Positions 1 to 9,832 of a stretch of DNA of 64,000 bases are shown here, piece by piece. Position numbers and translations under genes: made by a program. This DNA is from Dactylosporangium sucinum (lineage in GTDB: Bacteria > Actinomycetota > Actinomycetes > Mycobacteriales > Micromonosporaceae): assembly GCF_014647515.1 (NCBI RefSeq), contig NZ_BMPI01000001.1, positions 124,001 through 188,000 of the forward strand. Direction: 5' to 3'. Numbering within the stretch: position 1 is the first letter of the stretch; each line of letters begins with the position of its first letter. A model generated the notes under the pieces. The model searched no databases, had not been told where the DNA came from, and saw only the letters and a list, made by a program, of their open reading frames with translations.

Positions 1-1
1 C

Positions 2-705
2 CGCGGCGATCTGCTCGTCGGCCTGCAACACACCCTGGAGTACACCGCTCTCGGCTTCACCGGTGCCGCACTGCTCGGCCTCCTGCTCGCCCTGATGCGG
101 ACCAGCAAACGCCGGCTGCTGCGGATACCGGCCAGTATCTACACCGAGGTCTTCAAGAACATCCCGCTCATCGTGATCATCTACATGGGCTACTACGGGT
201 TGGCCGGCGATCCCGTCAACGTCAACCTCGAGGTGCCGCAGGCGGCCGTGCTGAGCCTCGCGATCTTCTACGCCGCGTACCTGTCGGAGATCTTCCGGGC
301 CGCCCTCGTCGGCGTCCACCCCGGGCAGCGAGAGGCCGCACAGGCGCTCGGGCTGAGCCGGATGACCACGTTCGGAAGCGTGATCTTCCCGCAGGGCGTC
401 CGGCTCGCCCTCGCCGGCACGAACACGATGATGGTCGACATGCTCAAGTCGAGCTCGCTGCTCGTCATCATCTCCGCTGCCGAGCTGTTCCAGGTCGGCA
501 AGTCGGCCTCCTCGGCCACGTTCCGGACCATGGAGGTCATGATCGTCATTGCGGCCATCTACTTCGCGATGTGCTACCCCCTGTCGCAGGGGCTGCTCTG
601 GCTGGAACGGCGCATGCACGCGGGAGCCCCGCTCTCACCGCGTCGCGCCCGCCGGCTTCGCAAGGCCCGGGCCATGCTCGGCACCGCACAGGTGGGCAAC
701 GCGTC

Positions 706-709
<4 letters not shown>
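2..709 (+). CDS. Polar amino-acid ABC transporter permease (5' end outside window)
   Basis: Integral membrane permease of the polar amino-acid (His/Glu/Gln) ABC import family. It would form the channel for a periplasmic-type solute and pair with the ATPase encoded next. The frame is open from base 2, so the N-terminus lies before the window; 235 residues are visible. They include hydrophobic segments and the EAA loop that docks on the ATPase, seen as [15 protein letters not shown] followed by the conserved F-P-Q. The stop overlaps the next ATG (ATGA), so the two genes are translationally coupled. The substrate cannot be read from the sequence; the opine dehydrogenase downstream makes an amino acid or opine plausible. 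Confidence 0.9.
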
Positions 710-1586
<877 letters not shown>

Positions 1587-1590
<4 letters not shown>

Positions 1591-2711
1591 AGCAGACAGT
1601 TGCCATCCTCGGCGGCGGTCACGGCGCGCACGCGATGGCCGCCGATCTCGTGTCGCGCGGCTTCTCGGTCAACATGTTCGAGATGCCGCAGTTCCGCGAC
1701 GGCGTGCGCGACCTCTTCGCGACGCGGCGGATCCACGCCACCGGCGTCATCCAGGGCACCTTCGCGCTGGACAAGGTGACCGACGACATCGACGAGGCGA
1801 TCGACGGAGTACGGTACATCCTCGTCGTGACGCCCGCGTTCGCCCACGCCGAGTACGCGCGGCTGCTCCGCGGCAGCGTCAGCACCGACCAGGTGGTCCT
1901 GCTGTACCCGGGCGCGTTCGGGGGCCTGCTGTTCCGCACCGTCTTCGGCGACGGCGAGTGCCCGATCGTCGCCGAGGTCAACAACCTGCCGTACGACACC
2001 AGGCTGACCGGGCCGGCCCAGGTCGCGATCTACGGCTTCAACAAGGTCAACATCGCGTTCATGCCGGCCGATCGCGGCGCCGACCTGATCGGGGAGGTAC
2101 GGGCGATCCACCCCTTCGACAAGGTCTACACCGACGTCCTCGAGGCCGGCCTCAGCGTCGTCAACCCCGGCGTCCACTCTGGACCGTGCTTGCTGAGTGT
2201 CACCGCCATCGAGAACGCCGCGAAGCGGCCCTTCTTCCTCTACGAGCACGGCGTGACCCCGGCGTCGTGCCGGCTCAACGTCCAGGTCGACAACGAACGC
2301 AAGGCGATCGGCAGGCGCCTCGGCTACGCGCTCACGCCGATCGAGGACTTCAGCGGGTTGCCCGAGGGCTACTCATGGCAGGAGCTCTACATGAACCTGC
2401 ACGGCAACATCGCGTTGACCCCCATCTCCGGCCCGCACGACCTCAACAGCCGGTACTTCACCGAAGACGGCCCGTACGGCCTCGTACCGTGGAGCATCAT
2501 CGGCAAGGCCGTCGGCGTCGAGACCCCGGTGATCGACTCCATCATCAACATCTACAACGTCATCCACGAGCGCGACTGGTGGGCGCACGGGCGCAGCTCC
2601 GCCGACCTCGGGCTCGACGGGCTGTCGGTCGATCAGATCATGACCTACGTTCGTACGGGCAACCGCACCGCGAGCGAGGCGGATCAGTTCGGCGCGGTCG
2701 CGACCGGTTGA
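1587..2711 (+). CDS. NAD/NADP octopine/nopaline (opine) dehydrogenase family protein
   Basis: A 374-residue protein with an N-terminal Rossmann motif ([13 protein letters not shown], residues 6-18) followed by the helical C-terminal domain of the opine dehydrogenase family. Family members reductively condense an amino acid with a 2-oxo acid, or oxidise the resulting opine; direction and substrate cannot be read here. The start ATG overlaps the ATPase stop, and GAGGGA stands just upstream. Coupling to an amino-acid ABC importer favours use or recycling of an imported opine or amino acid. No nicotianamine-synthase-like partner is visible in the window, so a staphylopine-type metallophore role is not supported. 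Confidence 0.85.
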
Positions 2712-2740
2712 CGCCACCGGCGGGCCGCCGCGCAAGATCC

Positions 2741-3628
2741 TCATGAGGGCGGGGGCGGGTTGAACCGGGAGTACCCGCCGAACGACCAGCGCATTCCGAG
2801 GCCGGCGGTGACATCGACGACCTGCTCGACCTCGAAGTCGACGAAGCGTTGGGCGCCGGGGGTCGTCGCGGCGCGGTCGGCGTCCCAGTCGACGCGGGCC
2901 CGGCCGGTCAGCTGGAGGGTGTGGCCGTGCTCCCAGTCCACGAAGAGCAGCCCGCAGCGCCCGTCGAGCTCAAGGTTGCCCAGCGTCGAGAACATCGCGT
3001 TGCCGGCGTAGTCGGGCCAGCTCAGGTGGCGCGCGCCGGTGACGGTGACAAAGCCGGGGTTGCCACCGCGGTGTGCCGCGTCGGCGCCCAGGTCCGGGGC
3101 GGTGCTGGCGATGAAGAAGGTGTCGGCCGCGGCGACCCGGCGCCGCTGCGCGGCGGAGAGCGAACCCGTGCGCCGGGCCGCCCGGGCCGTCGGGGCCGAG
3201 GGCGCGCCTTGCGGGTACCTGGTCTGCAGGTACTTCAGGCAGTTGGCGTACACCTGGTCCGTGTCGATCACCAGTCGGTCGGCGGTCCGGCGGGCCCGGC
3301 CGTTGGCTCGCATCCGCCGGCGGGTGGCCGGGTCGATGGCGAGCAGGCCGATGTCGTGCTCGGCGCCGAACCGACCGGCGAGCGGGTCACCGGCGCCGGG
3401 CAGCCGGTCGACGACGATGGTGCGCTCGCCGTCTGTGGCGACGAAACCGGGCGGGCCGGTGAGCGGGCTGGCCCAGACCGCGCCGTCGCCGTCCGCGGCG
3501 CCGATCACGACCAGCCGCTGCTCGCCGAGGAAGCGGGCGGCCACCGCCGGGACGGCCGCGCCGACCTCGCGGGCTTCGACGGCGGCGCCGGCCCGCAACC
3601 GAACCGCGCGCTCACCCGCGTGCTCCAT
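2741..3628 (-). CDS. Pyridoxamine 5'-phosphate oxidase-family (FMN-binding split barrel) protein
   Basis: A 295-residue PPOX-class flavoprotein. The segment VVIGAADGDGAVWASPLTG and the later FVTVTGARHLSWPDYAGN and FSTLGNLELDGRCGLLF segments match two copies of the split-barrel fold. Relatives are putative FMN- or F420-dependent oxidoreductases of unknown substrate. The ATG at 3628 is preceded by GGGAGGGG. It lies 27 bp downstream of the VOC gene on the same strand, so the two probably share a transcript. It converges with the opine dehydrogenase gene. Confidence 0.8.
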   Translation of the reverse strand: MEHAGERAVRLRAGAAVEAREVGAAVPAVAARFLGEQRLVVIGAADGDGAVWASPLTGPPGFVATDGERTIVVDRLPGAGDPLAGRFGAEHDIGLLAIDPATRRRMRANGRARRTADRLVIDTDQVYANCLKYLQTRYPQGAPSAPTARAARRTGSLSAAQRRRVAAADTFFIASTAPDLGADAAHRGGNPGFVTVTGARHLSWPDYAGNAMFSTLGNLELDGRCGLLFVDWEHGHTLQLTGRARVDWDADRAATTPGAQRFVDFEVEQVVDVTAGLGMRWSFGGYSRFNPPPPS

Positions 3629-3655
3629 CGCCCCTCCCGGCGCCGGCGGCGCGGG

Positions 3656-4108
3656 CTAGAAGAACCCGCAGGTCGGTACGGCCGGGGTCGGCGCCGGCGT
3701 GCCGTCGGCGCCGGTCAGCGCATAGATCTCCAGCCGGATGCCGTCGGGGTCGGTGAAGAACACGCCGCCGGACGAGGCGCCCTCGCCGTGCGGTACCACA
3801 CCCTCGTAGACCAGGGTCGCGCCCAGTTCCCGCAGTGTGGCCTCGGCGCGCCGGACCGCCGCGATATCCGGTGCCTGGAACGCCAGGTGGTGCAGGCCCG
3901 GCAGGGCCGCCGGAAACTCACCCGTGCTCTGCTGCCACAGCGTCACCACCGGCCGGCCCTCGCGACCGAGAAAGGCGAACTGCCGCTCGCCCGCAGGCTG
4001 CTCCGCGATGACGTCGAGCTCGAAGACCCTGGTGTAGAAGGCAATCGAGCGGGCCAGGTCGGTCACGTTCAGCCCGACGTGACCGGTGTCGAGGGTGGGC
4101 GTTGCCAT
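3656..4108 (-). CDS. VOC family (glyoxalase/dioxygenase-like) protein
   Basis: A 150-residue single VOC module made of paired beta-alpha-beta-beta-beta units. It opens with GHVGLNVTDLARSIAFYTRVF and closes with FFTDPDGIRLEIYAL, which carries the C-terminal Glu that usually binds metal. The family includes glyoxalase I, ring-cleaving dioxygenases and antibiotic-binding proteins, so function is unknown. A strong GGAGGT site lies seven bases upstream of the ATG. It is the first gene of a pair with the PPOX gene and is divergent from the CGNR regulator, which may control it. Confidence 0.82.
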   Translation of the reverse strand: MATPTLDTGHVGLNVTDLARSIAFYTRVFELDVIAEQPAGERQFAFLGREGRPVVTLWQQSTGEFPAALPGLHHLAFQAPDIAAVRRAEATLRELGATLVYEGVVPHGEGASSGGVFFTDPDGIRLEIYALTGADGTPAPTPAVPTCGFF

Positions 4109-4131
4109 GCGCTACCTCCGCCAGCTCTAAT

Positions 4132-4142
4132 GGGTCCGACCC
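4132..4142. promoter_or_regulatory. 11-bp palindrome between VOC and CGNR genes
   Basis: GGGTC-C-GACCC is an exact inverted repeat in the 97-bp divergent intergenic region. AATGGGTC (4129-4136) is repeated directly at 4187-4194, just before the CGNR start. A TACGAT box (4158-4163) could be the -10 of the CGNR gene, with the palindrome at its -35. An operator role is inference. Confidence 0.35.
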
Positions 4143-4205
4143 GCAATATCCGTTAGATACGATGACATGGCTCATCGCACGCCGTCAATGGGTCACTATG
4201 GTCCT

Positions 4206-4817
4206 ATGCAGTCGATCCGCCTCAGCGCGGGTGGGGCGCCGCTGCTGGGCGAGCCGCCCCCCATCGAGTTCGCCAACACCACCTTCGCCATCCGCGGCCG
4301 GCTGCGCGAAGGGCTGGACACGACCGGCCACCTCGCCGCCTGGCTGCGGGACATGCGCACCCGCCTTGCGGTCGCGCTCACCGACGACGATCTGGACGGC
4401 CTCACCGGCGACGACCTCGCCGCGGCGCACGACCTGCGCACCACCATCCGGGCCGTCGCCGACGCCATCGTGCACGGGCGGGCACCCGACGCGGGCGCCG
4501 TCGCCGCGCTCAACGGCCACGCGCGCCGGGCGCCGCGCTGGCGCGAACTGAGCTACGACGCCGAGCCAGGAACCGGTGAGCCGCGAATCGAGGTCCGCAG
4601 TCACGCGCGGCCCGTCGCCGCGGCGCTGTCCGCGCTGGCCGAGGAGGCCGCCGAACTGTTCGCCGGCCCGGCCCGACCCGAACTGCGCATCTGCCCCGGC
4701 CCGAACTGCGTGCTGTACTTCCTGCGCGGCAACACCCGGCGCGAGTGGTGCACACCGGACTGCGGCAACCGGGCGCGGGCGGCGCGGCACTACAGCAAGA
4801 CCCGGCGACCGCGCTGA
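4206..4817 (+). CDS. CGNR zinc-finger (ABATE domain) protein, putative transcription regulator
   Basis: A 203-residue protein with an N-terminal ABATE (alpha-beta stress-linked) domain and a C-terminal CGNR zinc finger. The zinc ligands are visible as C-x4-C (CPGPNC) and C-x3-C (CTPDC), ending in the name-giving CGNR, followed by basic residues. Such proteins are thought to be stress-linked DNA-binding regulators. The ATG at 4206 was chosen over an in-frame start 13 codons upstream because the family begins near this point. The gene is divergent from the VOC-PPOX pair and is the obvious candidate to regulate it. Confidence 0.82.
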   Translation: MQSIRLSAGGAPLLGEPPPIEFANTTFAIRGRLREGLDTTGHLAAWLRDMRTRLAVALTDDDLDGLTGDDLAAAHDLRTTIRAVADAIVHGRAPDAGAVAALNGHARRAPRWRELSYDAEPGTGEPRIEVRSHARPVAAALSALAEEAAELFAGPARPELRICPGPNCVLYFLRGNTRREWCTPDCGNRARAARHYSKTRRPR

Positions 4818-4860
4818 CCTGAGCTACCGGCCTCGCCCAGACACCGGGACGGGCTCGCGG

Positions 4861-5937
4861 CTACAGGGTGTCGACCAGCGTGCGGCCGGCGGCCCGGTAG
4901 GCGTCGACCTGAGCCTGTACGGCGGCCGGTGCGACCACGTGGCCGCCGACGTAGTACACCCAGTCCACCTCCTGCCGGTAGCTGCGGACCGCCCCGGGCG
5001 GACCGATCTCGCCGTCGATGTACCAGATGTTGAAGCACAGGAGCATCGGCTGCCTCGGGTAGTACTTCCCATCGGTGGCGAACACCGCGACACCGTCGAC
5101 GAAGTAGGTCACGGTGCCGGCGCCGACCTGCATCACCAGGGTGTGCCAGCCGTCGTAGCTCTGCGCCCGCACGGCGGACCTGGAGTCGCCCTTGCCCGAG
5201 CTTTCGCTGAAGGTGTACCACGTGGTCAGGTCGAGCTGCCGGCGGTTGTCGCCCCAGCCGCCGGCGGGCAGGTACTCGAAGTCCATCTCGCTGTAGGACG
5301 GGTCGTTGTCCCGGGCGAGCGGCGTGATGGTGAAGAAGGTCTGGTAGACGTGGGCGCCGGTCGGCCCGGCGGGCGCGTCGGTGAAGCGGATGCGGGTCGC
5401 GTAGGTGCCGTCGAAGAATCGTTGCCGCGTCGAGTCGATCTCGGCGTGCTCGGTCTTCGCCGCGGTGCCGTCGGTCGACGCGGTCATCAGCATGGTCCGG
5501 CCCGCGCCGCCGCCGTTGAACGTGATGGCGCTCGGCGACCAGCTCGCGCCCTGCACGCCCGGTCCACCCCTGCCGGTACGCACCGACCACACGCGGGTGA
5601 ACCTCGGGTCGGACGGCCCGGTGTAGCTGAAGTCGTCGAAGAGCACGGCCGAGCCGATCGGCGCCGGGGCGGGGCCGGTCCGGGTGGCGGTTGGCCTCGC
5701 GGGCCCGGTGGTGCTGGCCACCATCGCAGGCGACGGGCCGGTGGAGGCGGCCGGTGCGCTGGGACTGCCCGATGCGCCCGTGGGGACCCGTCCGGTGCTC
5801 ATCGCCCCGGTCGTCCCGCTGGGTTGCGGGGCGCCGGCGCTGTCGACCGCCATCGCACAGCCGGCCAGGCATGCGACGGCGAGCACGGTGGCGACACTTG
5901 CGGTGACGAGCCGGTGCTCGGTACTCAGACGGGACAT
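4861..5937 (-). CDS. Glycoside hydrolase family 16-type lipoprotein
   Basis: A 358-residue exported lipoprotein. The N-terminus has a signal peptide ending in a lipobox, LAGC with Cys27, then a Ser/Thr/Pro/Ala-rich spacer to about residue 92. The catalytic domain carries the GH16 active-site motif SEMDFEY, with Glu217, Asp219 and Glu221 all present. It may cleave beta-1,3/1,4-glucans or related polysaccharides outside the cell; substrate is unknown. The ATG at 5937 has GGAG five bases upstream, whereas an in-frame GTG at 5961 has no Shine-Dalgarno. It lies downstream of the LAL regulator gene, and a weak ECF-type promoter motif (6017-6041) lies between them. Confidence 0.8.
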   Translation of the reverse strand: MSRLSTEHRLVTASVATVLAVACLAGCAMAVDSAGAPQPSGTTGAMSTGRVPTGASGSPSAPAASTGPSPAMVASTTGPARPTATRTGPAPAPIGSAVLFDDFSYTGPSDPRFTRVWSVRTGRGGPGVQGASWSPSAITFNGGGAGRTMLMTASTDGTAAKTEHAEIDSTRQRFFDGTYATRIRFTDAPAGPTGAHVYQTFFTITPLARDNDPSYSEMDFEYLPAGGWGDNRRQLDLTTWYTFSESSGKGDSRSAVRAQSYDGWHTLVMQVGAGTVTYFVDGVAVFATDGKYYPRQPMLLCFNIWYIDGEIGPPGAVRSYRQEVDWVYYVGGHVVAPAAVQAQVDAYRAAGRTLVDTL

Positions 5938-5999
5938 CGACACTCCAACGACGCAGGACACTCGAGGGAGGCCACGGCCGCGCCCCAGGCGGCGACAGT

Positions 6000-6030
6000 G
6001 GCCCGCGCCCTTTGGGGACGAGCGCGGGCC
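6000..6030 (-). terminator. GC hairpin after LAL regulator gene
   Basis: A perfect 9-bp stem (6000-6008 with 6022-6030) and a 13-base loop follow the stop of the LAL gene. There is no U-tract, as is common in actinobacteria. The stem overlaps the spacer of the putative GH16 promoter, so it could also be regulatory. Confidence 0.35.
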
Positions 6031-6041
6031 CGCGTCGTTCA
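6017..6041 (-). promoter_or_regulatory. Weak ECF-type promoter motif, GH16 gene
   Basis: On the minus strand TGAAC (6041-6037) is followed after 16 bases by CGTC (6020-6017). The stronger examples in this window have a 17-base spacer, so this is a one-base-shorter variant. It would give a leader of about 70 bases. Confidence 0.35.
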
Positions 6042-6066
6042 GCGCAGGCCGAAACTGTTACAAAAC

Positions 6067-8886
6067 TCAGTCCGTTGGGGACGGCAGCCGGGACACCGCG
6101 ACCGCGATCTCCACCCGCGAGGTGATCCCCAGCTTGGTCAGGATCTCGGAGACGTGGGTCTGGACGGTGCGGCGGGACAGGAACAGCCGGGTCGCGATGG
6201 CCGGGTTGGACAGCCCCTCGGCCACGAGCATCGCCACCCGGCGCTCGGTGCCGGTCAGCGCCGCCCATCCGGTGCGCGGGCGCCGGCGCTGACCGCGCAC
6301 CCCGTGTCGGATGCCGAACGGGCGCAGCGCGGCCAGGGCGCGGGCGGTGTCCCAGCTCGCGTCGAGCGTCGCGTAGCCGGACAGGGCCTCGTCCGCCGCC
6401 AGCCGCGCACCGGTCAGATCACCCTGCCGAGCGAGCAGCAGCGCGACGATCTCGTTGGCATAAGCCTGATAGAGCGTGAATCCGGCGGCACCGTACGCCT
6501 CGGCCGCCTGCCGGGCCTTGCCCGCGTCGGCTTCGGCCACGCCCTCGCAGAACAGCAGCGTGCCGCGTTTGCTGGCGATCCGGGTGGACCGGAACGGTGC
6601 GAGCGCGGCCGTCACGCGCCGGATCCCGGCACGGTCGTCCACGATCGCGCCTAGCCGTGCGACGTCGGGACAGATCCGGTGCAGCGCCTGCTGCGTCAGC
6701 GGCCCGACGCCGCGCTCCCACGACTCGTACAGCAGCCGGTAGGCCGGCTCGACGCGCCCCTGCGCCTCCCACATGAGCGCCCGGGCCCAGCGCCGCCGGT
6801 AGTCGAAGAAGCCCGGGTCGATGGATTCCAGCTCGGCGCGGTACCGGTCGGGAGCGCCGCGATGGATGGTGATCAGCGCCGCCGAGCTGATCAGCCCGGG
6901 CGCCACGCCCAGGCTGTCGGCGCCCTGGTTCGCCTCGATCTCGGCCAGGGCGTCGTCCCACCGGCCGTCGAGCAGGCGGAGCGTCACCTTGCCGTTCACG
7001 TACCAGTGGTAGTAGATCCCGCCCAGTCGCTCGCTGAGGCGCATGCCGGCGTCGAACGCGTCATCGGACGCGGCGATCGCATCCAGTTCCATCAGGCAGT
7101 GTGCGCGGGTCAGGTGCGGCGCCATCGTCAGGTCGGCGCGCACCTCCTGGCCCTCCATCAGGGCCACCGCCCGGTCGGCGAGCTCCAGCCCCTCCTCGGT
7201 GCGGGCCTCGAAGAGCCGCGCGTTGGCGAGCATGTCGAACCCGTGCGCGGCCGCATACTGGTCACCGCTGCGCTGGCCCGCCGCGATGGCCCGCTCGGCC
7301 GCCTGCTCGAGCGCCGGAATGTCACCGAGGAAGAACAGGCACTGCGCGGCGAACCCGTACAGCCGTGCCGCATCGACCTCGGACCGCTGCGCGAGTGTCA
7401 ACGCCGCCTCGGTCTCGGCCAGCGCCTCTTGCAACCGCCCCTGGTTGAACTGGGCATGGATGGCGAGCCAGCGCAGCTCCACCTGCTCGGGGCTGTCCGG
7501 TGCGGTGACCGCGACGGCGGCTCGCACCGCCGCTTGGGCCTCGGCGGCCCGGCCGGTCAGCAGCAGTGCCCGGACCCGCTCGACGCGGAACGCGGTGGCG
7601 AGCCGACCGTCCAGGTCGGGCACCCGCAGGGCACGATCCAGCAGTACCTCGGCCTCGTGCGGCGCTCGGGACACCAGCGTCGGGGCGGCGCCGCGGATCC
7701 AGTCGATCATCGAGCCGTCGAGGTCGCCGCCGGCCAGCAGGTGCTGTGCCACCCGTTCGGCGGGCGCTCCCACGTCGGCCAGCGCCTGCGCGGCCCGCAG
7801 GTGCAGCGCCTCCGGCACGGTCGCCGGCAGGTCACCGACGAAGGCCTGCCGGATCACGTCGTGCCGGAAGGTCAGCACGCCGGCGGAGTCGGTCAGCACC
7901 CCGGTGCCGACCGCCTGCCGCAGCACCGGGAGCAGCTCGACGACCGGTTGCTCAACGACCAGCGACAGTTCCCTGGTGGTGAAGCCGGCGTCGAAGACAG
8001 CGGCGACGGCGAGCAGGTCACGCGCGGCAGGGTTGAGGAAGTCCAGCCGGCGCAGCACGGTGTCGCGCAGCGACGAGGGCATGGTGGCACGCGCTTCCTT
8101 GGTCGCCTCGGCCACGCCGGCCGCATACCGCACGCGTCCCGCACCGCGCAGCGCCTCGGTCAACTCCCCCACGTAGAGCGGGTTGCCACCCGCCGCCGCC
8201 AGCAGCTTGAGCAGTGCGGGGCCCGGCCGGGCGGCCAGGACGTCGCCCGCGAGCCGCGCGACGGCCGCCTCGCTGAGCGGCCCGAGCCGCAGCACCCGCG
8301 CGCCGCCCACCGACAGGCTGTCGGCGAGGCTGGTCAGATCGGCGAGCCCCGCGCCACCGCGGTAGGCGAGGACCAGCAGCAGCGGCAGCTGCGCGGCCAC
8401 CCGGCCGAGCCGGTGCACCATGAGCAGGCTGGACGGGTCGGCCCAGTGCAGATCGTCGAGGAACACGGCGACCGGACCCTCCGCGCACCACTCCTCCAGG
8501 ACGCTCAGCATCTCCTCGACGACCAGGAACTCCCAGTGCGACATCGCCGAAGCGACGGCGCCACGCAGCGCACCGTCGCGGCGCAGCAGCTCCGAGATTC
8601 GGCCGGCCGCGGGCGCCGGTGCCAGGTCCCGCACCCCCAGGCAGGCACTGGCCACGCCGAAGGGCAGCCGCTGCTCGAGCCGCTCGGCGGCGGCGCGCAG
8701 TATCCGGTGCTGGCCGTCGGCGCACTCCACCGCCAGCCCGTCCAGCAGCGAGGTCTTGCCGGCCCCGGGCTCACCGTCAAGCAAGATCATCTGCCCCTTG
8801 CCCGAGGCTGCGTCGACGGCCGCCTTCCGGAGGAGCTCAACCTCAAGATCGCGGCCAATCAGCGCGTCGAGCGACAACCGACCCAC
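6067..8886 (-). CDS. LAL-type LuxR family regulator (ATPase plus HTH), first copy
   Basis: A 939-residue STAND-type regulator of the large ATP-binding LuxR (LAL) group. It has an N-terminal P-loop with Walker A GEPGAGKTSLL (about 38-48) and Walker B VFLDDLHWADP, a long helical TPR-like middle, and a C-terminal LuxR HTH (TGTERRVAMLVAEG...RRTVQTHVSEILTKLG). LAL proteins usually activate pathway-specific genes when the helical region senses a ligand. The GTG at 8886 was chosen because family members start a few residues before the GRD motif; the frame is open further upstream to a GTG at 9075. It is divergent from the SDR gene. Confidence 0.85.
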   Translation of the reverse strand: MGRLSLDALIGRDLEVELLRKAAVDAASGKGQMILLDGEPGAGKTSLLDGLAVECADGQHRILRAAAERLEQRLPFGVASACLGVRDLAPAPAAGRISELLRRDGALRGAVASAMSHWEFLVVEEMLSVLEEWCAEGPVAVFLDDLHWADPSSLLMVHRLGRVAAQLPLLLVLAYRGGAGLADLTSLADSLSVGGARVLRLGPLSEAAVARLAGDVLAARPGPALLKLLAAAGGNPLYVGELTEALRGAGRVRYAAGVAEATKEARATMPSSLRDTVLRRLDFLNPAARDLLAVAAVFDAGFTTRELSLVVEQPVVELLPVLRQAVGTGVLTDSAGVLTFRHDVIRQAFVGDLPATVPEALHLRAAQALADVGAPAERVAQHLLAGGDLDGSMIDWIRGAAPTLVSRAPHEAEVLLDRALRVPDLDGRLATAFRVERVRALLLTGRAAEAQAAVRAAVAVTAPDSPEQVELRWLAIHAQFNQGRLQEALAETEAALTLAQRSEVDAARLYGFAAQCLFFLGDIPALEQAAERAIAAGQRSGDQYAAAHGFDMLANARLFEARTEEGLELADRAVALMEGQEVRADLTMAPHLTRAHCLMELDAIAASDDAFDAGMRLSERLGGIYYHWYVNGKVTLRLLDGRWDDALAEIEANQGADSLGVAPGLISSAALITIHRGAPDRYRAELESIDPGFFDYRRRWARALMWEAQGRVEPAYRLLYESWERGVGPLTQQALHRICPDVARLGAIVDDRAGIRRVTAALAPFRSTRIASKRGTLLFCEGVAEADAGKARQAAEAYGAAGFTLYQAYANEIVALLLARQGDLTGARLAADEALSGYATLDASWDTARALAALRPFGIRHGVRGQRRRPRTGWAALTGTERRVAMLVAEGLSNPAIATRLFLSRRTVQTHVSEILTKLGITSRVEIAVAVSRLPSPTD

Positions 8887-8956
8887 CGTCCGCGCACAGA
8901 GACCCGCACACGGGGGCGACCGCGGTGAAGCCTCATGCAGAAGATGATGTACGCCG

Positions 8957-8984
8957 ATAGTATGTCTGTCTACAGAAAAGTGAA
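8957..8984 (-). promoter_or_regulatory. Putative LAL promoter with internal palindrome
   Basis: On the minus strand a TTCACT box (8984-8979) and a TACTAT box (8962-8957) are separated by 16 bases. The spacer contains TCTGT-CT-ACAGA (8965-8976), an exact inverted repeat that could be an operator for the divergent LAL and SDR genes. A plus-strand TGAAC-N17-CGGA (8981-9006) imperfectly resembles the ECF motif seen elsewhere and would point at the SDR gene. Confidence 0.35.
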
Positions 8985-9040
8985 CTCGGAGCGTCCAGTT
9001 GGCGGATGTTTCGGCCGGACCACCCCCACACACTGCTGGA

Positions 9041-9817
9041 ATGTCAAGCACCCCTGATATGACGCCGCAGCGCACATCACGTCATCTGGACGGCAAGGTC
9101 GCCCTGGTCATCGGCGGCAGTGGAGACATCGGCGCGGCCATCACCGGCGGACTGGCCGCGCAGGGCGCCACCACCGTCGTGGGCTTCGCCCACGACGAGG
9201 AGGCCGCGGCCGCCGTCGTCGCGAAGTCGGAGGACCACGGGGTCAAGGCCGCCGCGATCCGCGCCGACACGACCGACCCGGCCGGCGCCGCCCGCCTCGT
9301 CGAGCAGGTGGTCGAGGAGTACGGCCGCCTTGACGTGCTGGTCAACGTGCCCGGCATGGTCAGGAAGCAGTGGCTGACCCAGCTGACGGACGAGGAGTTC
9401 GACCGGCTGGTCGCGCTCAACCTCCGCACCGCCTTCCACGCGCTGCGGGCGGCCGGGCAGCATCTGGCCGACAACGGTCGCTGCATTCTCCTGTCGACCA
9501 CGCTGGCGTCCGTGTGGCCCGGGCCGTACGGTGTCTACGCCGCGACCAAAGCGGGTGTGGAGACGATGGTCCGCGCGGCCGCCACCGAACTCGGCGGGCG
9601 CGGCATCACCGTCAACGCGGTCGCGCCCGGACCGATCGACAACGCGTTCTTCCGGGCCGAGGAGACGCCGGAGTCGATCACCGCGGCCGGCGGCTTCAGC
9701 CCCCTCGGGAGGCTGGGCCAGGCCGGCGACGTCGCACCGGTGGTCTGCTTCCTGGCCGGCCCCGATGCCGGCTGGATCAGCGGACAGACGATCAAGGTCA
9801 ACGGCGGCATGGCCTAG
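9041..9817 (+). CDS. SDR family NAD(P)-dependent oxidoreductase
   Basis: A classical short-chain dehydrogenase/reductase of 258 residues. It has the glycine-rich cofactor loop GGSGDIG (25-31), Asn127 in ALNLRT, a serine at about 152, and the YxxxK catalytic pair (Tyr166, Lys170 in YAATK). The usual NNAG motif reads NVPG (102-105), an unusual substitution. The C-terminal SGQTIKVNGGMA is typical of the FabG-like branch. The ATG at 9041 is the best guess; TTG 8999 and ATG 9059 are in frame, and none has a strong Shine-Dalgarno. The gap to the second LAL gene is only 15 bp, so the two are probably one operon. Confidence 0.87.
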   Translation: MSSTPDMTPQRTSRHLDGKVALVIGGSGDIGAAITGGLAAQGATTVVGFAHDEEAAAAVVAKSEDHGVKAAAIRADTTDPAGAARLVEQVVEEYGRLDVLVNVPGMVRKQWLTQLTDEEFDRLVALNLRTAFHALRAAGQHLADNGRCILLSTTLASVWPGPYGVYAATKAGVETMVRAAATELGGRGITVNAVAPGPIDNAFFRAEETPESITAAGGFSPLGRLGQAGDVAPVVCFLAGPDAGWISGQTIKVNGGMA

Positions 9818-9832
9818 GCGGCGGAGGGCGGC

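Noticed and set aside
4576..6654. A 692-codon plus-strand frame
   Set aside because: It is antisense to the GH16 and LAL genes and of low complexity.
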